From: Aquilaria yunnanensis
Lineage: Eukaryota > Streptophyta > Magnoliopsida > Malvales > Thymelaeaceae
Length of the DNA: 64,000 nt
Assembly: GCA_039654915.1 (NCBI GenBank)
Contig: CM077595.1
Location: 47,523,501 to 47,587,500 of the forward strand
Direction: 5' to 3'
Shown here: positions 1 through 12,597 of the stretch, in pieces
How positions within the stretch are numbered: position 1 is the stretch's first letter
How the letters are laid out: every line of letters begins with the position of its first letter
Notes under the pieces: generated by a model
Databases searched by the model: none
What the model saw: the letters and a program-made list of their open reading frames with translations, nothing else
Told to the model about the DNA's origin: nothing
Position numbers and translations under genes: made by a program

Positions 1-374
1 CTCCTCTAGTCCATGATACTGAGGAGCATACCTCACCAATTGATTGAACTTGTGCTCATACCCTAGGACACTAAGGTTGTCCTGCCGTAGAGCATGAAAT
101 TCAGCTTGCTTCATATCCTTAATGGCATAACTGATGTACTGCTCCTGAAACAGCTGAGTGAACTCTGGCCCACTTATCTCAATATCTTTTCCTGGCCTTC
201 TGTCCTTTTGGACAACATACCTATCTTTAGTGTTTCTCTACCACATCTATGCGTTGCCTGCCAAGTTGTAAGTAGCCAGTGACACATTCTTGGTAGAGTT
301 GAGTGGCATCCACTCAAACACCTTCTCAGCTTTCTTAGCTTCCATCAAATTGTGGAGCCCTGAGGCCTTGGAAC
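1..374 (-). pseudogene. Ty3/gypsy gag, downstream part (element H)
   Basis: The reverse strand reads a retrotransposon gag domain: EKVFEWMPLNSTKN, then an A..W region, then YEHKFNQLVRYAPQYHGLEE near the left edge. These are capsid-like motifs common to plant Ty3/gypsy gag. The frame contains stops, including TAG where the family normally has tryptophan near 240-250, so this copy is dead. The upstream half lies at 8638-9118; copia element A was inserted between them with a GGAAC duplication. Pol would lie left of the window. The gag identity is clear. The exact lineage is inferred only, probably chromovirus-like. Confidence 0.85.
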
Positions 375-1793
375 TATTAGTGTTGTGCCCAAAAAAAAAG
401 CCAATCATGAGATGATTGTATTTTTGCACATTGAGTCATGATATTTTATTGAGGCATTAATCCAGCAATTATGTTTGTTGTTTTGTTTCTGCGTAACGTA
501 ATAAACATAATTGTAACCCTATAATAATGATATTCTTAAACGTCCCTAGTCTAGTATTATTGTGGAGCGGGTTACAATAATACATAATGACTAGCATATG
601 TGGAGACTAATATGAGATATGTAGTCGACATATGGGTACAAGTTGGAGGACTTGTGTACTGGACCGCCCACCATGAGAACACTTCATGGATCGTTATATG
701 AGTGTCATAAGTGATTCTCATAGTGATCATGGTATATGTAGTCCTTCGACCTAAGATCATCAAGGTTCCCTACATGTGAGTCACATACTTTGATACTTTC
801 CTTTGTTGCTCGTACCTGAGTGAACTTGAAGGAGGTCATTGGGTATGTCATATATCATGCGGAGGGATTTGTATGATCAAGATGGGATTTGTCCCTCCTA
901 TGTAACGGGAGTGATATCTTTGGGCCCCTTGATAGAGTGAGACTTAGAAAATGCATGGCCATGCTCCGATGAGTTGATATATGATATCAATGTCATCAGT
1001 TTAAGTTAGTCTACTCGGTAATCAAGAAACCAAAGATTGGGCTATACGAGAGTGACACATTCCATGTCTTGCGCTTAGTCTTGATATCTTGGACAAAGGG
1101 ACAATGGCATATATCGGAGATGATCATAAAGGTTTAGTCGATTCACCGACAATCTTGTCACTTGGGTAGCAATGATGTGTTGCTAAACACCGCTCATTGC
1201 TTATGATCATAAATGTGATTTATGATCATTGCCAACATGGCAAGAGCCTATTGGGTCGCACACATAGAGCTATTTGGATCATTAGAGTGCATGGGCTAAT
1301 TATTTGGGTTATGGTTTCACTTTAATTTCGTATTAATAATGGGCCAAGGAGTTGAGCCATTATTAAGCCCGAAATTAAATCCTAATTGGATTAGGGCTTT
1401 GAAACCCATTAGGCCTGGAAGTTGAATCTCACTATAAATACAACTTTTAAGTGAGAAATTTGCAGGTCTCCTTGCCCTAGCCTCCAAAAAGGACAACCGC
1501 ACTCTTCTCTTGCAATTCCTTGGAGGACGCAAGCTAGCATTGCGAGCGCAAGAGAAACGCATCTGCCGGGACGTGGTGGAAGCGTGGTGATCCCGAGAGG
1601 CTCGTGTGGATACCATAGAGAGCCTGAACACGTCAACTGTTCAGGTTTTGTGATTCGACTCTACAGTTGAGTGAGAGATCTCAACCGAAAATTAGGTATG
1701 AAATTTTCGAACACCCGGTTTACCCCGTTTCACTTGGATCCTGGAGAGTTTCGGTTAAATTCCGCTGCGCTGTTTGGCTCCCGAAACCCAACA
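375..1793 (+). repeat. 5' LTR of copia element A
   Basis: A 1419-bp LTR ending CCCAACA, immediately followed by the primer-binding site. A TATA box (TATAAATA, 1433-1440) lies about 360 bp before the LTR end and fits the U3/R promoter. It matches the 3' LTR with scattered differences, visibly more than the pair of element B, so A is the older insertion. Confidence 0.95.
1433..1440 (+). promoter_or_regulatory. TATA box in LTR of element A
   Basis: TATAAATA inside the context CTCACTATAAATACAAC. It is conserved in every copia LTR copy in the window. It is the obvious candidate core promoter for the genomic RNA of the element. Confidence 0.7.
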
Positions 1794-1794
1794 G

Positions 1795-1806
1795 TGGTAT
1801 CAGAGC
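1795..1806 (+). other. Primer-binding site of element A (initiator Met tRNA type)
   Basis: TGGTATCAGAGC lies one base after the LTR end. It is the standard plant complement to the 3' end of initiator methionine tRNA and fixes the 5' LTR boundary and forward orientation. Confidence 0.93.
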
Positions 1807-3249
1807 TACTGGTGAAACCCTAAATCGGGATTGAGTGTTGAATCGCATGATGTTATGTCTTCGATTGGTTTTCGGCCATGATTAATTAGATTGATTCATG
1901 ATGCATGAAACCGGAATTCCTAATGAACATATGAGATATATGAAGAAATGACACAAATTGGTTAATGAGATTAACCCGAAATGGATAGGTATGAGATACC
2001 TATATGGATTAGGATTCTTGCAATAGTTGCAAAAACCCTAGGTTTGTTCGGATTCGGCCTGTTCGGGCACCGAAAGTAAGGTATTTTTGGTGGCTCGAAT
2101 AGAGGAGTCTCGGGTGCCTACTTTCTCGAAATAGAAGATTTCGGGCTAAGCAATTGTAAGACAATTTTTTGCGGAACCACCGCCCGCTGACCGGCCAGCG
2201 GGACCGCCGTATGCGAAGCGCCACATAAATAAAACCTGGTTAATCAACACGCGAAAATTGGCATGCATCTTTGTTAAATGAGATTTGACATGATATGTTG
2301 ATTGGTGTTTGAAGCATGGTGCATGGTTATAGCCCTTGATTGGTTGTACTTGTAAATACGACCTGCGAGTCGTGCCTTTTCTTATCGCTCTCATTGTACA
2401 TTCTCTTCTCACCTTACTCCCCTCGAATGTAACTCGAGGTTTCTATTATTGATGTAATGGTGCATTATGGGATCGTCCAAGGTGGTATGTCCAAGGAGCT
2501 GACAACAAAAGGGCAACCAAGAAAGGAAGAGAAGGAGCTTATGAAGACTCTTTTCCTTTCTTAGGCTTTTATGATATTCTCATTGGCTTGAGAATATCGC
2601 ATAGTTTGGGCTATAACCATGTCACGTTTATTTCTTGTAAGCATGAGATGCATGTTTTATATTTGTATGTGATGCATGTATAAAACAACCGGAGATAACA
2701 AATTGGTGAGATCAAAAGATAAAATCCCTCAAACAAATATTAAGTCATTAAATGTTATGCCTTCCAAATGTTGGCACTCGTCAAGACTTTGATCAACATT
2801 AGGTGGGTTTGCCAAAGTAAAGCACCTATGTTCATCTGGGTAAGGCACGATGGGATAATAGTGATATCCAAACTGCTAACCTTGGGTTTGACTTAACTAA
2901 GTCATCCTAATAGGATTAGGGACTTAGAGGCATAGAGTTGGGCTCAAGTTCATGAGATGAGCTTGGACAAGTGTTGTTCACCCAACTATCCAAGAGTTGC
3001 ATAAGATGCAATTGGCAAGGAGTTGCCTACCTAAATAGCTGTAACTTGAGAGAAAATCCAAAGCTGACTCAGGTTGTAGTCAAATATGGATCTTGGCCCA
3101 CTAGAATACCTTAGCGCCGAGGTGTTCCGAAATAATATCGAGGGTTATTATTTTAAGGAAAATAGTGGGAGTATCATTTAATAAAAGTCCTTATTAAATG
3201 AATTAAAATACATGACTCTTACACCGCATATTTACTGTTGTAGATAACC
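1807..3249 (+). other. Untranslated leader of element A
   Basis: No reading frame of gag or pol type lies here. The leader is shared with B and C. It carries a GC-rich near-palindrome (CCCGCTGACCGGCCAGCGGG, 2183-2202) in otherwise AT-rich DNA. Compared with B it lacks a 71-bp GC-rich block just upstream of that palindrome. Small open frames inside it are not conserved as proteins and are not called. Confidence 0.75.
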
Positions 3250-6200
3250 ATGGCACAAAACACATCGACACTTTCGTTGCGATCGATCCTTGAGAAGGAA
3301 AAACTGAATGGGACCAACTTTCTCAATTGGTACCGAAACTTGAGGATAGTCCTCAAACAAGAGAGAAAGGCTTATGTCCTAGAGCAGCCCATTCCGAATG
3401 AGCCTGCTGCCACTGCTCCAAGAGCTGAAAGGGATGCTCACAAGAGGCATTCTGATGATGCTTTGGATGTTGCATGCCTCATGCTTATTACCATGGAATC
3501 TGAGCTTCAGAAGCAACATGAGAACATGGGGGCGTTCGATATGATCGAACATCTCAAAATGCTTTTCCAAGAGCAAGCTAGGCATGAGAGGTTTGAGACC
3601 TCTAAGGCATTGTTTTAGTGCAAGATGTCTGAGGGAAGTCCCGTGGGTCCTCATGTTCTCAAGATGATTGGTACATTGAGAATCTTGAGAATTTGGGATT
3701 TGCTCTTCAGAAAGAGTTGGCTATTGATGTAGTCTTGCAATCGTTGCCTGAAAGCTACAGTCAATTCGTCATGAACTATAACATGAACGACCTTGACAAG
3801 TCCCTTCCTGAATTGCTCAACATGTTGAGAACTGCTGAGCAAAACCTTAAGAAGGCTAAGCCCATTTTGATGGTTCAAAAGGGCAAGGGAAAGGGAAAAG
3901 CCAACAAGAAGAAGGATAAAGCTAATGGAAAGTCCAATGCTAGTTCTTCTTCAGCTGCACTGAAACCAAAGGGTGGTGTGGCAAAGGAAGGGGAGTGCTT
4001 CCATTGTAAGCAACCTGGACACTGGAAGCGCAATTGCAAGCTCTTTCTTGAAGAACTTGCTAAGGAAAAAGGAAGTAAGACTTCCATTTTAGGTATTCTT
4101 GTTATAGAGGCTAACTTTTCTACTTCCTCATCTTGGGTATTGGATACTGGATGTGGATCTCACATTTGTGCAAATGTGCAGGATCTAAGTAGAAGTAGAA
4201 GATTGGCCCGAGGTGAAGTGGACCTACGTGCTGGAAATGGAGCAAGGGTTGCTGCCTTACCGTAGGGACTTATGTTCTCACTTTACCTAGTGGATTAGTT
4301 TTAGAATTAGACAACTGCTACTTTGTGCCTACTATTAGTAGAAATTTGATTTCTGTTTCTTGTTTGGACAAGAAAGGTTTTTCATTTATAATAAAGGACA
4401 AATGTTGTTCTATTTATTTGAATGAAATCTTTTATGGTAGTGCTCAACTTAGCAATGGGTTGTATGTTCTAGACCTTGAAGATCCAATCTATAATGTGAA
4501 TACCAAGAAGGTCAGATTAAATGATTCAAACTCGACCTATCTCTGGCACTGTCGCTTGGGCCATATAAATGAGACCCGCATATCCAAGCTCCATAAGGAT
4601 GGACTCTTGGACTCATTTGATTTTGAATCATATAAGACATGTGAGTCATGTTTGTTGGGCAAGATGACCAAAGCCCCATTCACAGGGCAAAGTGAAAGGG
4701 CTAATGACTTACTAGGACTCATACATAGTGATGTATGTGGCCCTATGTCTACACAAGCTAGAGGAGGTTTCCAATACTTCATTACTTTCACTGATGACTT
4801 CAGCAGATATGGCTATGTGTATCTTATGAGACACAAGTCAGAATCCTTTGAAAAGTTCAAAGAATTCAAGAATGAAGTAGAGAATCAACTCGGGAAGAGT
4901 ATCAAAGTGCTTCGATCAGATCGAGGTGGAGAGTACTTGGATCGAGAATTCTTTGACTATCTGAAGGAGTGCGGTATAGTATCACAACTCACTCCACCAG
5001 GTACACCTCAATGGAATGGTGTTTCTGAAAGGAGAAATCGAACTCTGTTAGACATGGTTCGCTCTATGATGAGTCAAGCTGACCTTCCAAACTCCTTTTG
5101 GGGACATGCTCTAGAGACGGCCTCTTTTACACTAAAACGAGTTCCATCTAAATCGGTTCAAAAGACACCATATAAGATATGGAGTGGGAGGCGTCCCAAT
5201 TTGTCTTTTATGAAGATTTGGGGCTGTGACACTTATGTAAAACGTCAATCCTCTAACAAACTAGGGCCCAAATCTAAAAAATGTCTTTTTGTTGGGTATC
5301 CCAAAGAAACAAAGGGTTACTATTTCTACAATCCCTCTGAGCAAAAAGTGTTTGTTGCTCTAACTGGTGTCTTTTTGGAGAAAGAGTTTATCTCTAAAGG
5401 AACTAGTGGGAGGAGAGTAGAACATGAAGAAATTCAAGAACAACAAGGAGACATCGAACCTGAAATGGAACCTGAACAGACACCACAAGATGTTGTGGTT
5501 CAAGAGTCTGTTCCTGTAGCACAAAGCCCACATAGGACTGGTAGGATTCGGCGTGAGCCCGAGAGATATGGATTTCTCGTGACTCACACCGGTGATGTGA
5601 TGCTCATGGATCAAGATCAGCCCACAACCTACCAACAAGCTATGTCGGGGCCTGACTCTGAGAAGTGGCTAGTGGCCATGAAATCCGAGATGGAATCCAT
5701 GTATGAAAACCAAGTCTGGACTTTGGTTGACCCACCTGAAGGGGTAAAACCCATAGGGTGCAAATGGGTTTTCAAGAAGAAAACTGACATGGATGGTAAT
5801 GTGATTACCTTTAAGGGACGATTGGTCGCAAAAGGTTTCAAGCAAATTCATGGTATTGACTATGATGAAACTTTTTCACCAGTTGCTATGCTTAAATCCA
5901 TCCGAATTTTGTTTGCTATTGCTGCACACTATGATTATGAGATATGGCAAATGGATGTCAAAACTGCATTCCTAAATGGAAAGCTACTTGAGGATGTGTA
6001 CATGACACAACCTGAGGGTTTTGTCACTCCTGGGAATGCCAATAAAGTGTGCAAATTGCAAAGGTCCATTTATGGACTGAAGCAAGCTTCTCGAAGTTGG
6101 AATCTTCATTTTGATGATGCAATCAAAGAGTTTGGTTTTATCAAAAATGAAGATGAACCTTGTGTCTACAAGAAGGTTAGTGGGAGCACTATTGTCTTCT

Positions 6201-7217
6201 TGGTGTTGTATGTAGATGACATACTACTCATCGGGAATGACATTCCTGAGCTACAGTCTGTGAAGACTTGGCTAGGGAAATGTTTCTCTATGAAGGACTT
6301 GGGTGAAGCAGCCTATGTGTTAGGCATCAGGATCTATAGAGATAGATCTAGAAAGCTTCTTAGCCTAAGTCAAAGAACATATATTGACAAGGTGCTAAAG
6401 AGGTTTAGCATGCAAGATTCCAAGAAAGGATTCTTGCCCATGTCACATGGTATCACTCTTTCTAGATCTCAGTGTCCGAGTACAACCGAGGAGAGAGAGC
6501 ACATGAGTAAGATTCCATATGCCTCAGCAATTGGATCTATCATGTATGCCATGATATGTACTCGTCCAGATGTCTCATATGCTTTGAGCATGACGAGTAG
6601 GTACCAATCGAACCCCGGTGAAAGTCACTGGACAGCTGTTAAGAACATCCTTAAGTACTTACGAAGGACTAAGGATGCATTCTTGGTCTTTGGAGGTGAA
6701 GATGAGCTCGTTGTAAGGGGTTACACCGATGCAAGCTTCCAATCCGATAAGGATGATTTTAGATCGCAATCTGGTTATGTGTTTTGTATTGGTGGTGGTG
6801 CTGTGAGCTGGAAGAGTTCAAAGCAAGAGACAGTAGCTGACTCTACAACAGAATCTGAGTACATTGCCGCCTCTGATGCTGCGAAGGAGGCAGTTTGGAT
6901 CAAGAAGTTCATCACTGAACTTGGAGTGGTTCCAAGCATTGTCGACCCGATAGAGCTCTATTGTGACAAAAATGGAGCAATCGCACAGGCTAAGGAACCT
7001 CGATCTCACCAGCGATCCAAACACATACTCTAACGCTATCATCTCATCAGGGAGATCATCGAGAGGGGATGTAAGGATATGCAGGACTTCGACAGACAGC
7101 AACATTGCTGATCCACTGACAAAGCCCCTTATGCAGTAGAAGCATGATAGCCATTCTAGGTCCATCGGTATTAGATACATGGATGATTGGCTTTTAGTGC
7201 AAGTGGGAGATTGTTAG
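3250..7217 (+). pseudogene. Ty1/copia gag-pol polyprotein of element A, broken
   Basis: Homologous along its length to the intact 1323-aa frame of element B: gag, zinc knuckle (CFHCKQPGHWKRNC), protease (DTGCGSH), integrase, reverse transcriptase (YVDD) and RNase H (ADSTTESEY). Breaks seen against B are: CAG to TAG at 3616-3618 in gag; a 1-bp deletion near 3670; a 1-bp deletion near 4260 leading to TAG at 4263-4265; TAA at 7031-7033; a 2-bp deletion near 7069; TAG at 7137-7139. The longest surviving frame (4325-7033) still spans integrase to RNase H. The start is the ATG in ACCATGG, shared with B and C. Confidence 0.93.
7201..7211 (+). other. Polypurine tract of element A
   Basis: AAGTGGGAGAT directly precedes the 3' LTR (TGTTAG at 7212). 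This is the usual plus-strand priming site, identical in B (40857-40867) and C (57163-57173). Confidence 0.85.
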
Positions 7218-8632
7218 TGTTGTGCCAAAAAAAAAAAGCCAATCATAAGATGATTGTATTTTTGCACATTGAGTCATGATATTTTATTAAGGCATTAATC
7301 CAGCAATTATGTTTGTTGTTTTGTTTCTGCGTAATGTAATAAACATAATTGTAACCCTAGAATAATGATATTCTTAAACGTCCCTAGTCTAGTATTATTG
7401 TGGAGCGGGTTACAATAATACATAATGACTAGCATATGTGGAGACTAATATGAGATATGTAGTCTACATATGGGTACAAGTTGGAGGACTTGTGTACTGG
7501 ACCGACCCATCATGAGAACACTTCATGGATCGTTATATGAGTGTCATAAGTGATTCTCATAGTGATCATGGTATATGTAGTCCTTCGACCTAAGATCATC
7601 AAGGTTCCCTACATGTGAGTCACATACTTTGATACTTTCCTTTGTTGCTCGTAACTGAGTGAACTTGAAGGAGGTCATTGGGTATGTCACATATCATGCG
7701 GAGGGATTTGTATGATCAAGATGGGATTTGTCCCTCCTATGTAATGGGAGTGATATCTTTGGACCCCTTGATAGAGTGAGACTTAGAAAATGCATGGCCA
7801 TGCTCCGATGAGTTGATATATGATATCAATGTCATCAATTTAAGTTAGTCTACTCGGTAATCAAGAAACCAAAGATTGGGCTATACGAGAATGACACATT
7901 CCATGTCTTGTGCTTAGTCTTGATATCTTGGACCAAGGGACAGTGGCATATATCGGTGATGATCATAAAGGTTTAGTCGATTCATCGACAATCTTGTCAC
8001 TTGGGTAGCAATGATGTGTTGCTAGACACCGCTCATTGCTTATGATCATAAATGTGATTTATGATCATTGCCAACATGGCAAGAGCCTATTGGGTCGTAC
8101 ACATAGAGCTATTTGGATCATTAGAGTGCATGGGCTAATTATTTGGGTTATGGTTTCACTTTAATTTCGTATTAATAATGGGCCAAGGAGTTGAGCCATT
8201 ATTAAGCCCTAAATTAAATCCTAATTGGATTAGTGCTTTGAAACCCATTAGGCCTGGAAGTTGAATCTCACTATAAATACAACTTTTAAGTGAGAAATTC
8301 GTAGGTCTCCTTGCCCTAGCCTCCCAAAAGGACAGCCGCACTCTTCTCTTGCAATTCCTTGGAGGACGCAAGCTAGCACTTCGAGCGCAAGAGAAACGCA
8401 TCTGCCGGGACGTGGTGGAAGCGTGGTGATCCCGAGAGGCTCGTGTGGATACCATAGAGAGCCTGAACATGTCAACTGTTCAGGTTTTGTGATTCGACTC
8501 TATAGTTGAGTGAGAGATCTCAACCGAAAATTAGGTATGAAATTTTTGAACACCCGGTTTACCCCGTTTCACTTGGATCCTGGAGGGTTTCGGTTAAATT
8601 CCGCTGCGCTGTTTGGCTCCCGAAACCCAACA
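7212..8632 (+). repeat. 3' LTR of copia element A
   Basis: A 1421-bp LTR, TGTTAGTGTTGTGCC..CCCAACA, followed by the GGAAC duplication and then by the interrupted gag of element H. Here the first dinucleotide is intact TG. Confidence 0.95.
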
Positions 8633-8637
8633 GGAAC

Positions 8638-9118
8638 CTCGCTAGCAGTCTAACCTCATCTAGGCTCTTTAGATCCTCAAATCTATGTCTTCTGGATCTA
8701 TGAGAACCCTCAGCATGGTGATGCTCTCCATGGTCTCTATGTCTTCTCCTACCTCTTCTCTCAAGATTTTCCTCAATCTCATCCCTAGTAGAGGAATGGT
8801 CATAGATTGAAGGATTGGTCCTAGATACCTGACCAATCTCAGATCTCACTCTTCTTCCTCTTGGATTTCTTCTATCCTCATAATCCACCTTAATAGTTTC
8901 ATCATTTGTATCTTTTGATCTTCTAGAAGGAACATATTCAGTTGTGTTCCTAGTCTCCTCTTTGCCTTGTTGCTACACATTTTAACTGGTTCTCTTTGTG
9001 GTTGTTCTTGTATCAACCTTACTAAGTTTTCATTGATTAGACTTAAGTTCCTTTGAAGCTCCAACCAAATATGTGGCAATTCGGGCTTTGGTGCCCCTTG
9101 TTGGCCCTGATTCCCCAT
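8638..9118 (-). pseudogene. Ty3/gypsy gag, N-terminal part (element H)
   Basis: The reverse strand has an ATG at about 9118 (MGNQGQQGAPKPELPHIW). A second, overlapping frame follows, rich in Arg, His, Glu and Asp (RRGRRRHRDHGEHHHAEG). It runs into the left copy of the duplication at 8633-8637 and continues across element A into 374-1. This is the hydrophilic start of a gypsy gag. Two frames are needed to read it, so at least one frameshift exists. It lies about 230 bp downstream of the primer site of H, as expected for the first gene. Confidence 0.8.
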
Positions 9119-9365
9119 TTCCTATCTGTCTATAAGCTTCTTGGTTTAGTAGGTGGCCTTTGGGGTGGTTCCCTTCTCCTTGTGGCAACCATATTTACTT
9201 CCGGTTCATGATTCATCATAGAGCACAAATAAAGATCATAGGTATTTTAATGGAACTTGACACTAGCAGCTGACCAAACTGAGTTCATGTATGTAGCTAG
9301 CATTCAAAATGCAACTATATGTACCTGTATAAACCACCCTCTAACCATGCTCTGATACCAACATC
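9119..9365 (-). other. Leader and primer-binding site of gypsy element H
   Basis: The reverse complement contains TGGTATCAGAGC (9349-9360), an initiator Met type primer site, five bases from the LTR boundary at 9366. The rest is a short untranslated leader before gag. Its orientation confirms that H runs right to left. Confidence 0.88.
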
Positions 9366-11754
9366 TGTTACCCACTACAGGGTAATCCAGTCATGGTGCC
9401 AAAACTGTGCATTTAAACTCCCAGGATTGGTGTGTCCTGTAGGTCCCCAGAACAATGCCCTTAGTGTACATACTCAAGTGACCCTCTTGAGCACTATGTA
9501 AATACATGCATATTGGTCTAACCATAACACACATATTCACATTTATGAACTCTATGGCAGCTAAGAAAGAAAACACTAGCACAAGTCTTAGTTTTGGTTT
9601 CCACACATTAAGCATTCTTACTAGGTTCAAAAATTCCAACCACCGCACCCAAACTTCCTCAAATAAATTGTATCATTCTAGCCATGGGACCCACTATTTT
9701 CTTTACTCCATTATGAAGTAGAGACTTAGATCAAACCAGGAAATTTTTTTTTACATCAATAGCCCACCTATGGACCAAGTTATGGATTTTTTAAGTTGGT
9801 TACAAAATTCTGACCAAATGAACAGTAAATTAGCCAAATTTTAAACACCATATCTTTGGCTACTGGGATCCAAATTAAGAAATTCTAAATACCAATTCAA
9901 CCTCTAGATGTGCTCTAGGTGTGGTCAAAATTTCATACCAAGATTCATTCTACACAAGGAGATATAAAACTTTGAGTGTAGAGTCGAAATTCTGATCACT
10001 TTATGACCATTTTGCCCATACAAAATTTTATAAGCATGCAAACACTTTAGTCACAAGGTGTAAGCCACTCAAGGCTATTCCATACATGTTCAAGACAACT
10101 GAGAATTACATTCCCTTACAACTAGCATCTTTACATAGCCAATACCAAAACTTACAAACAAGTAGCCTATATTGCACACTTAGGCAGCCTGTGCATAGCA
10201 TCCTCATACATAGCAAAATAGCCCACAAACATTTACATACATTGTCCAAACTTCACATGCGTTACGTGTACACACATCCATGCACTACATAATTTTATTA
10301 ACTTAGTTAAAACACAAACGGTAGTTATAGGATAGCTTTAGACACAGTTCACTCCAGAAACAAGATGTTGGACAGTTGCTGCATAACACAATAAGCACCA
10401 TCACTAAAAATACCAAATGTGCTCCTAAAATCACAAAAATTTATAGATCATAACTAGAAACATGGAAGTTCATGTAACTAAAATTTCATGTCAAAAATCA
10501 AATGATAATGATTAGTTTGAATGTGATCTTGCTGCTGGACCTGAAATGGACCAAAAGGGGGTAAGTTTCTTGAATGAAACTTATTAAGGGCTTATAAATA
10601 AAATCTTCAAACTCCAGTCATATACCTAAAATATAAAGACACTAAAATACAAAAAAATAGTAAAAATACACAAACACAGTCCAAATGGACAAACAACATA
10701 GTAACAAACAAATGTATTGCTGACAGCAATAAACACATTAGGGTTAGTTCATAAACAATCAAATAAACACTATGTAATCAATATGGCAGCCCTCCTCAAG
10801 CTAATGCTTGGCCTTAGGAGAGTTTTTGTTCTTAATTAGTGCTAACTTGGGCTCTAGAAACCCCTATAAATACTACCATCTTAGTCCATGAAAAACAGTA
10901 AGGCTAGAACCTTGTTCATGCACTCCTCCTTAACCCATACTTGGTTCCTTGAGATTTTTGCTCTCTTCCAAGCATGATCTTAGCTTCATGTATGCTTGAT
11001 CATCATCTTAAGATTGTAAACAACAATGAAACATGAAGATAAAACCCTTACCTAAGCTGTGAAAGTTGAAAATAGCAAAGAAAGCTCAATAAACCCCAAA
11101 ACTAGCATTTTTCTCTCTCCTGTTCAATTTGATTGCTTTCGTTTGTGATTTCTTGGGAGATTGAGCTATGGTGGCTATGGAAGGTTATGGAGGAGCTGAG
11201 GGAGGAACTCTGGCTAGTGAGGGCCAAAAATGATGATGGAAAGGTAAAGAAATCAAGATATTTACTTCACTTGATTAGTGTAACCTTAACCTTCACTTAG
11301 GTCACTATAAGTATGTTCTAAGAAAAGACTTTTCGCTAACCTTTAGCCCACCCTTTTGACCATATAACCTAAAAATAGAGGCTGGGATAATGCAAGAAAT
11401 GGCCATCTCTGACTCTTATAAAAAATCATCCCACCCTTAAGTTATTTTTGTGAACAATTGTAAACCTAGTTGTCCTAGGTTCTTGAATAATAGACTTTGC
11501 TTCGTTTATGCAATTTAGCATCAAAAAATTTTTTCCATACCAATCAAATCCTTCCAAAATCTCTTCTTTAGAGTTATACAATTGAGTACCCAACTCTTAA
11601 AATCTTGCAATAAGACCCATAGATTACTTGTAAAACAAGCAATCCTCTAGGGCTTCCTTTAGTACCAAGTAACCATTGTAATCTCTTAAGGAGGTGTAGA
11701 TTATTCACTTTACTACTCACATTTCATTCACTATGGTGAAAATTATGTTATACA
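9366..11754 (-). repeat. 5' LTR of gypsy element H (right end uncertain)
   Basis: On the forward strand the LTR begins TGTTACCCACTAC, i.e. the LTR ends GTGGGTAACA on its own strand, next to the primer site. The following roughly 2.4 kb is AT-rich with no retroviral coding frames, as in long LTRs of Tekay/Del-type chromoviruses. The far end is not proven: coding of element G resumes by about 11.79 kb. I chose 11754 (..TTATACA) because it gives a CA end. The matching left LTR is outside the window, so no duplication can be tested. Confidence 0.55.
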
Positions 11755-11792
11755 ATGGTTTATAACCATTATGCCTTTATATTGTAATTTTT

Positions 11793-12597
11793 CTATTTGT
11801 TGAGGTGGAAATAGGGAGAGTCTACCGAATTGAGGTAGTCTAAAGGCCTCAAGAGTCAAAGAAGCAAATGAGAGAAATGGGCCTAGAAACGCTGAAGAAA
11901 TGAGCACCCAAAGGTAATCTTTAGCTTTGTGATAAGCTTATTTTTGTGCTTTATGACTCCAGAACTTTATTTTCAATTATCTCAGCTAGATAGGTTAGAG
12001 AATTGAATTTAGAAGTTACTACAATATCTAAAATGTATATGGTCAAAATAGCTGGAAATGATATAATGTTAACACATAATGTAGATAAAGACTATGTGAT
12101 TAGGTTGGTTAAGTTAGAATTTAACGTTAATCTAATCATACTAGAAACTATTGGGTGTGATATCATTGTTGGTATAAATTAGCTATCTGAAAACAATGAG
12201 ATCATAGATTACCAAGCTAGAAAATTGAAATTGCCAGGGTTAGAAGAACATGTCCTGGATGAATCACTAAAGTGTGATATAAATGGGCAATTAAAGGTTA
12301 TAAACCACATACCAATACTCTTTAAAGAAGAGTATATGGGCTAGAATAGGGATCAAACTATAGATGAGCTTACTAAGATCCCAATTATAAAAGGGTTCCT
12401 AGAAGTATTTCCCTCTAAATTGCTTAGGTTACCACCCTTAAGAGAGGCGGAATTTGAGATTAAGTTAGCTCCTAAAGCCATACCAATTTCTAGTACCCCT
12501 TACAAAATGGCCGTTTTAGAAATAAATGAGCTTAAAAAGCATCTAGATGAACTTCTAGAAAAAGGGTTTCATTAGGCCAAGTGTGTCCCCATGGGAA
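11793..12597 (+). pseudogene. Ty3/gypsy pol, protease to RT start (element G)
   Basis: The forward strand reads a decayed protease region (TLFSIISAR*VRELNLEV, where the family has a GATHSFIS-like motif). Then comes ETIGCDIIVGIN*LSENNEI with YQARKLKLPG, and the start of reverse transcriptase (FLEVFPSKLLRLPPLREAEF, then LKKHLDELLEKGF). Stops occur throughout. The sequence stops at VSPW where solo LTR D was inserted (duplication GGGAA at 12593-12597) and resumes at 59422 in the same coding context. This is the oldest host sequence of the nest. Confidence 0.85.

Larger units (their letters stand above)
375..8632 (+). mobile_element. Ty1/copia LTR retrotransposon A, complete but defective
   Basis: A complete element with two LTRs (375-1793 and 7212-8632), an initiator-Met type primer site, a 1.45 kb leader, gag-pol and a polypurine tract. 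The 5-bp duplication GGAAC sits at 370-374 and again at 8633-8637, so the insertion into the gag of element H is exactly delimited. The 5' LTR starts TATTAG instead of TGTTAG, a point change in the terminal dinucleotide. Coding is broken by several stops and indels. It shares a gag deletion with element C, so A and C form one sublineage distinct from B. Size and LTR length fit the Tork/Angela group of copia; that placement is tentative. Confidence 0.95.

Noticed and set aside
1317..1636. Reverse-strand open frames of 104 and 75 codons, repeated in the copia LTRs of A, B, C and S (also 8156-8475, 34898-35217, 41807-42126, 45908-46227, 51278-51597, 58115-58434)
   Set aside because: They recur only because the LTRs are near-identical copies. 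They overlap the TATA/R region, have no recognisable domain, and are broken in the diverged LTRs D and E.
2420..3240. Possible short protein-coding exons in the copia leader
   Set aside because: Small frames differ among A, B and C and carry no domain; the leader aligns as non-coding DNA.
9349..9360. tRNA-like similarity at the primer-binding sites (also 1795, 24473, 35376, 44085, 51756)
   Set aside because: Each is a 12-18 base complement to a tRNA 3' end next to an LTR, not a folded tRNA gene.
9366..11754. Host-gene promoter or small host genes in the AT-rich stretch (e.g. a CCCCTATAAATACTACC box near 10875)
   Set aside because: The stretch is bounded by a primer site, lacks long conserved frames, and is best read as the long LTR of element H.
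11793..12597. Endogenous pararetrovirus (caulimovirid) origin for element G
   Set aside because: The frame goes protease-RT-RNase H-integrase, with an integrase zinc region at 60.8 kb; no movement-protein motif was seen. It fits Ty3/gypsy.
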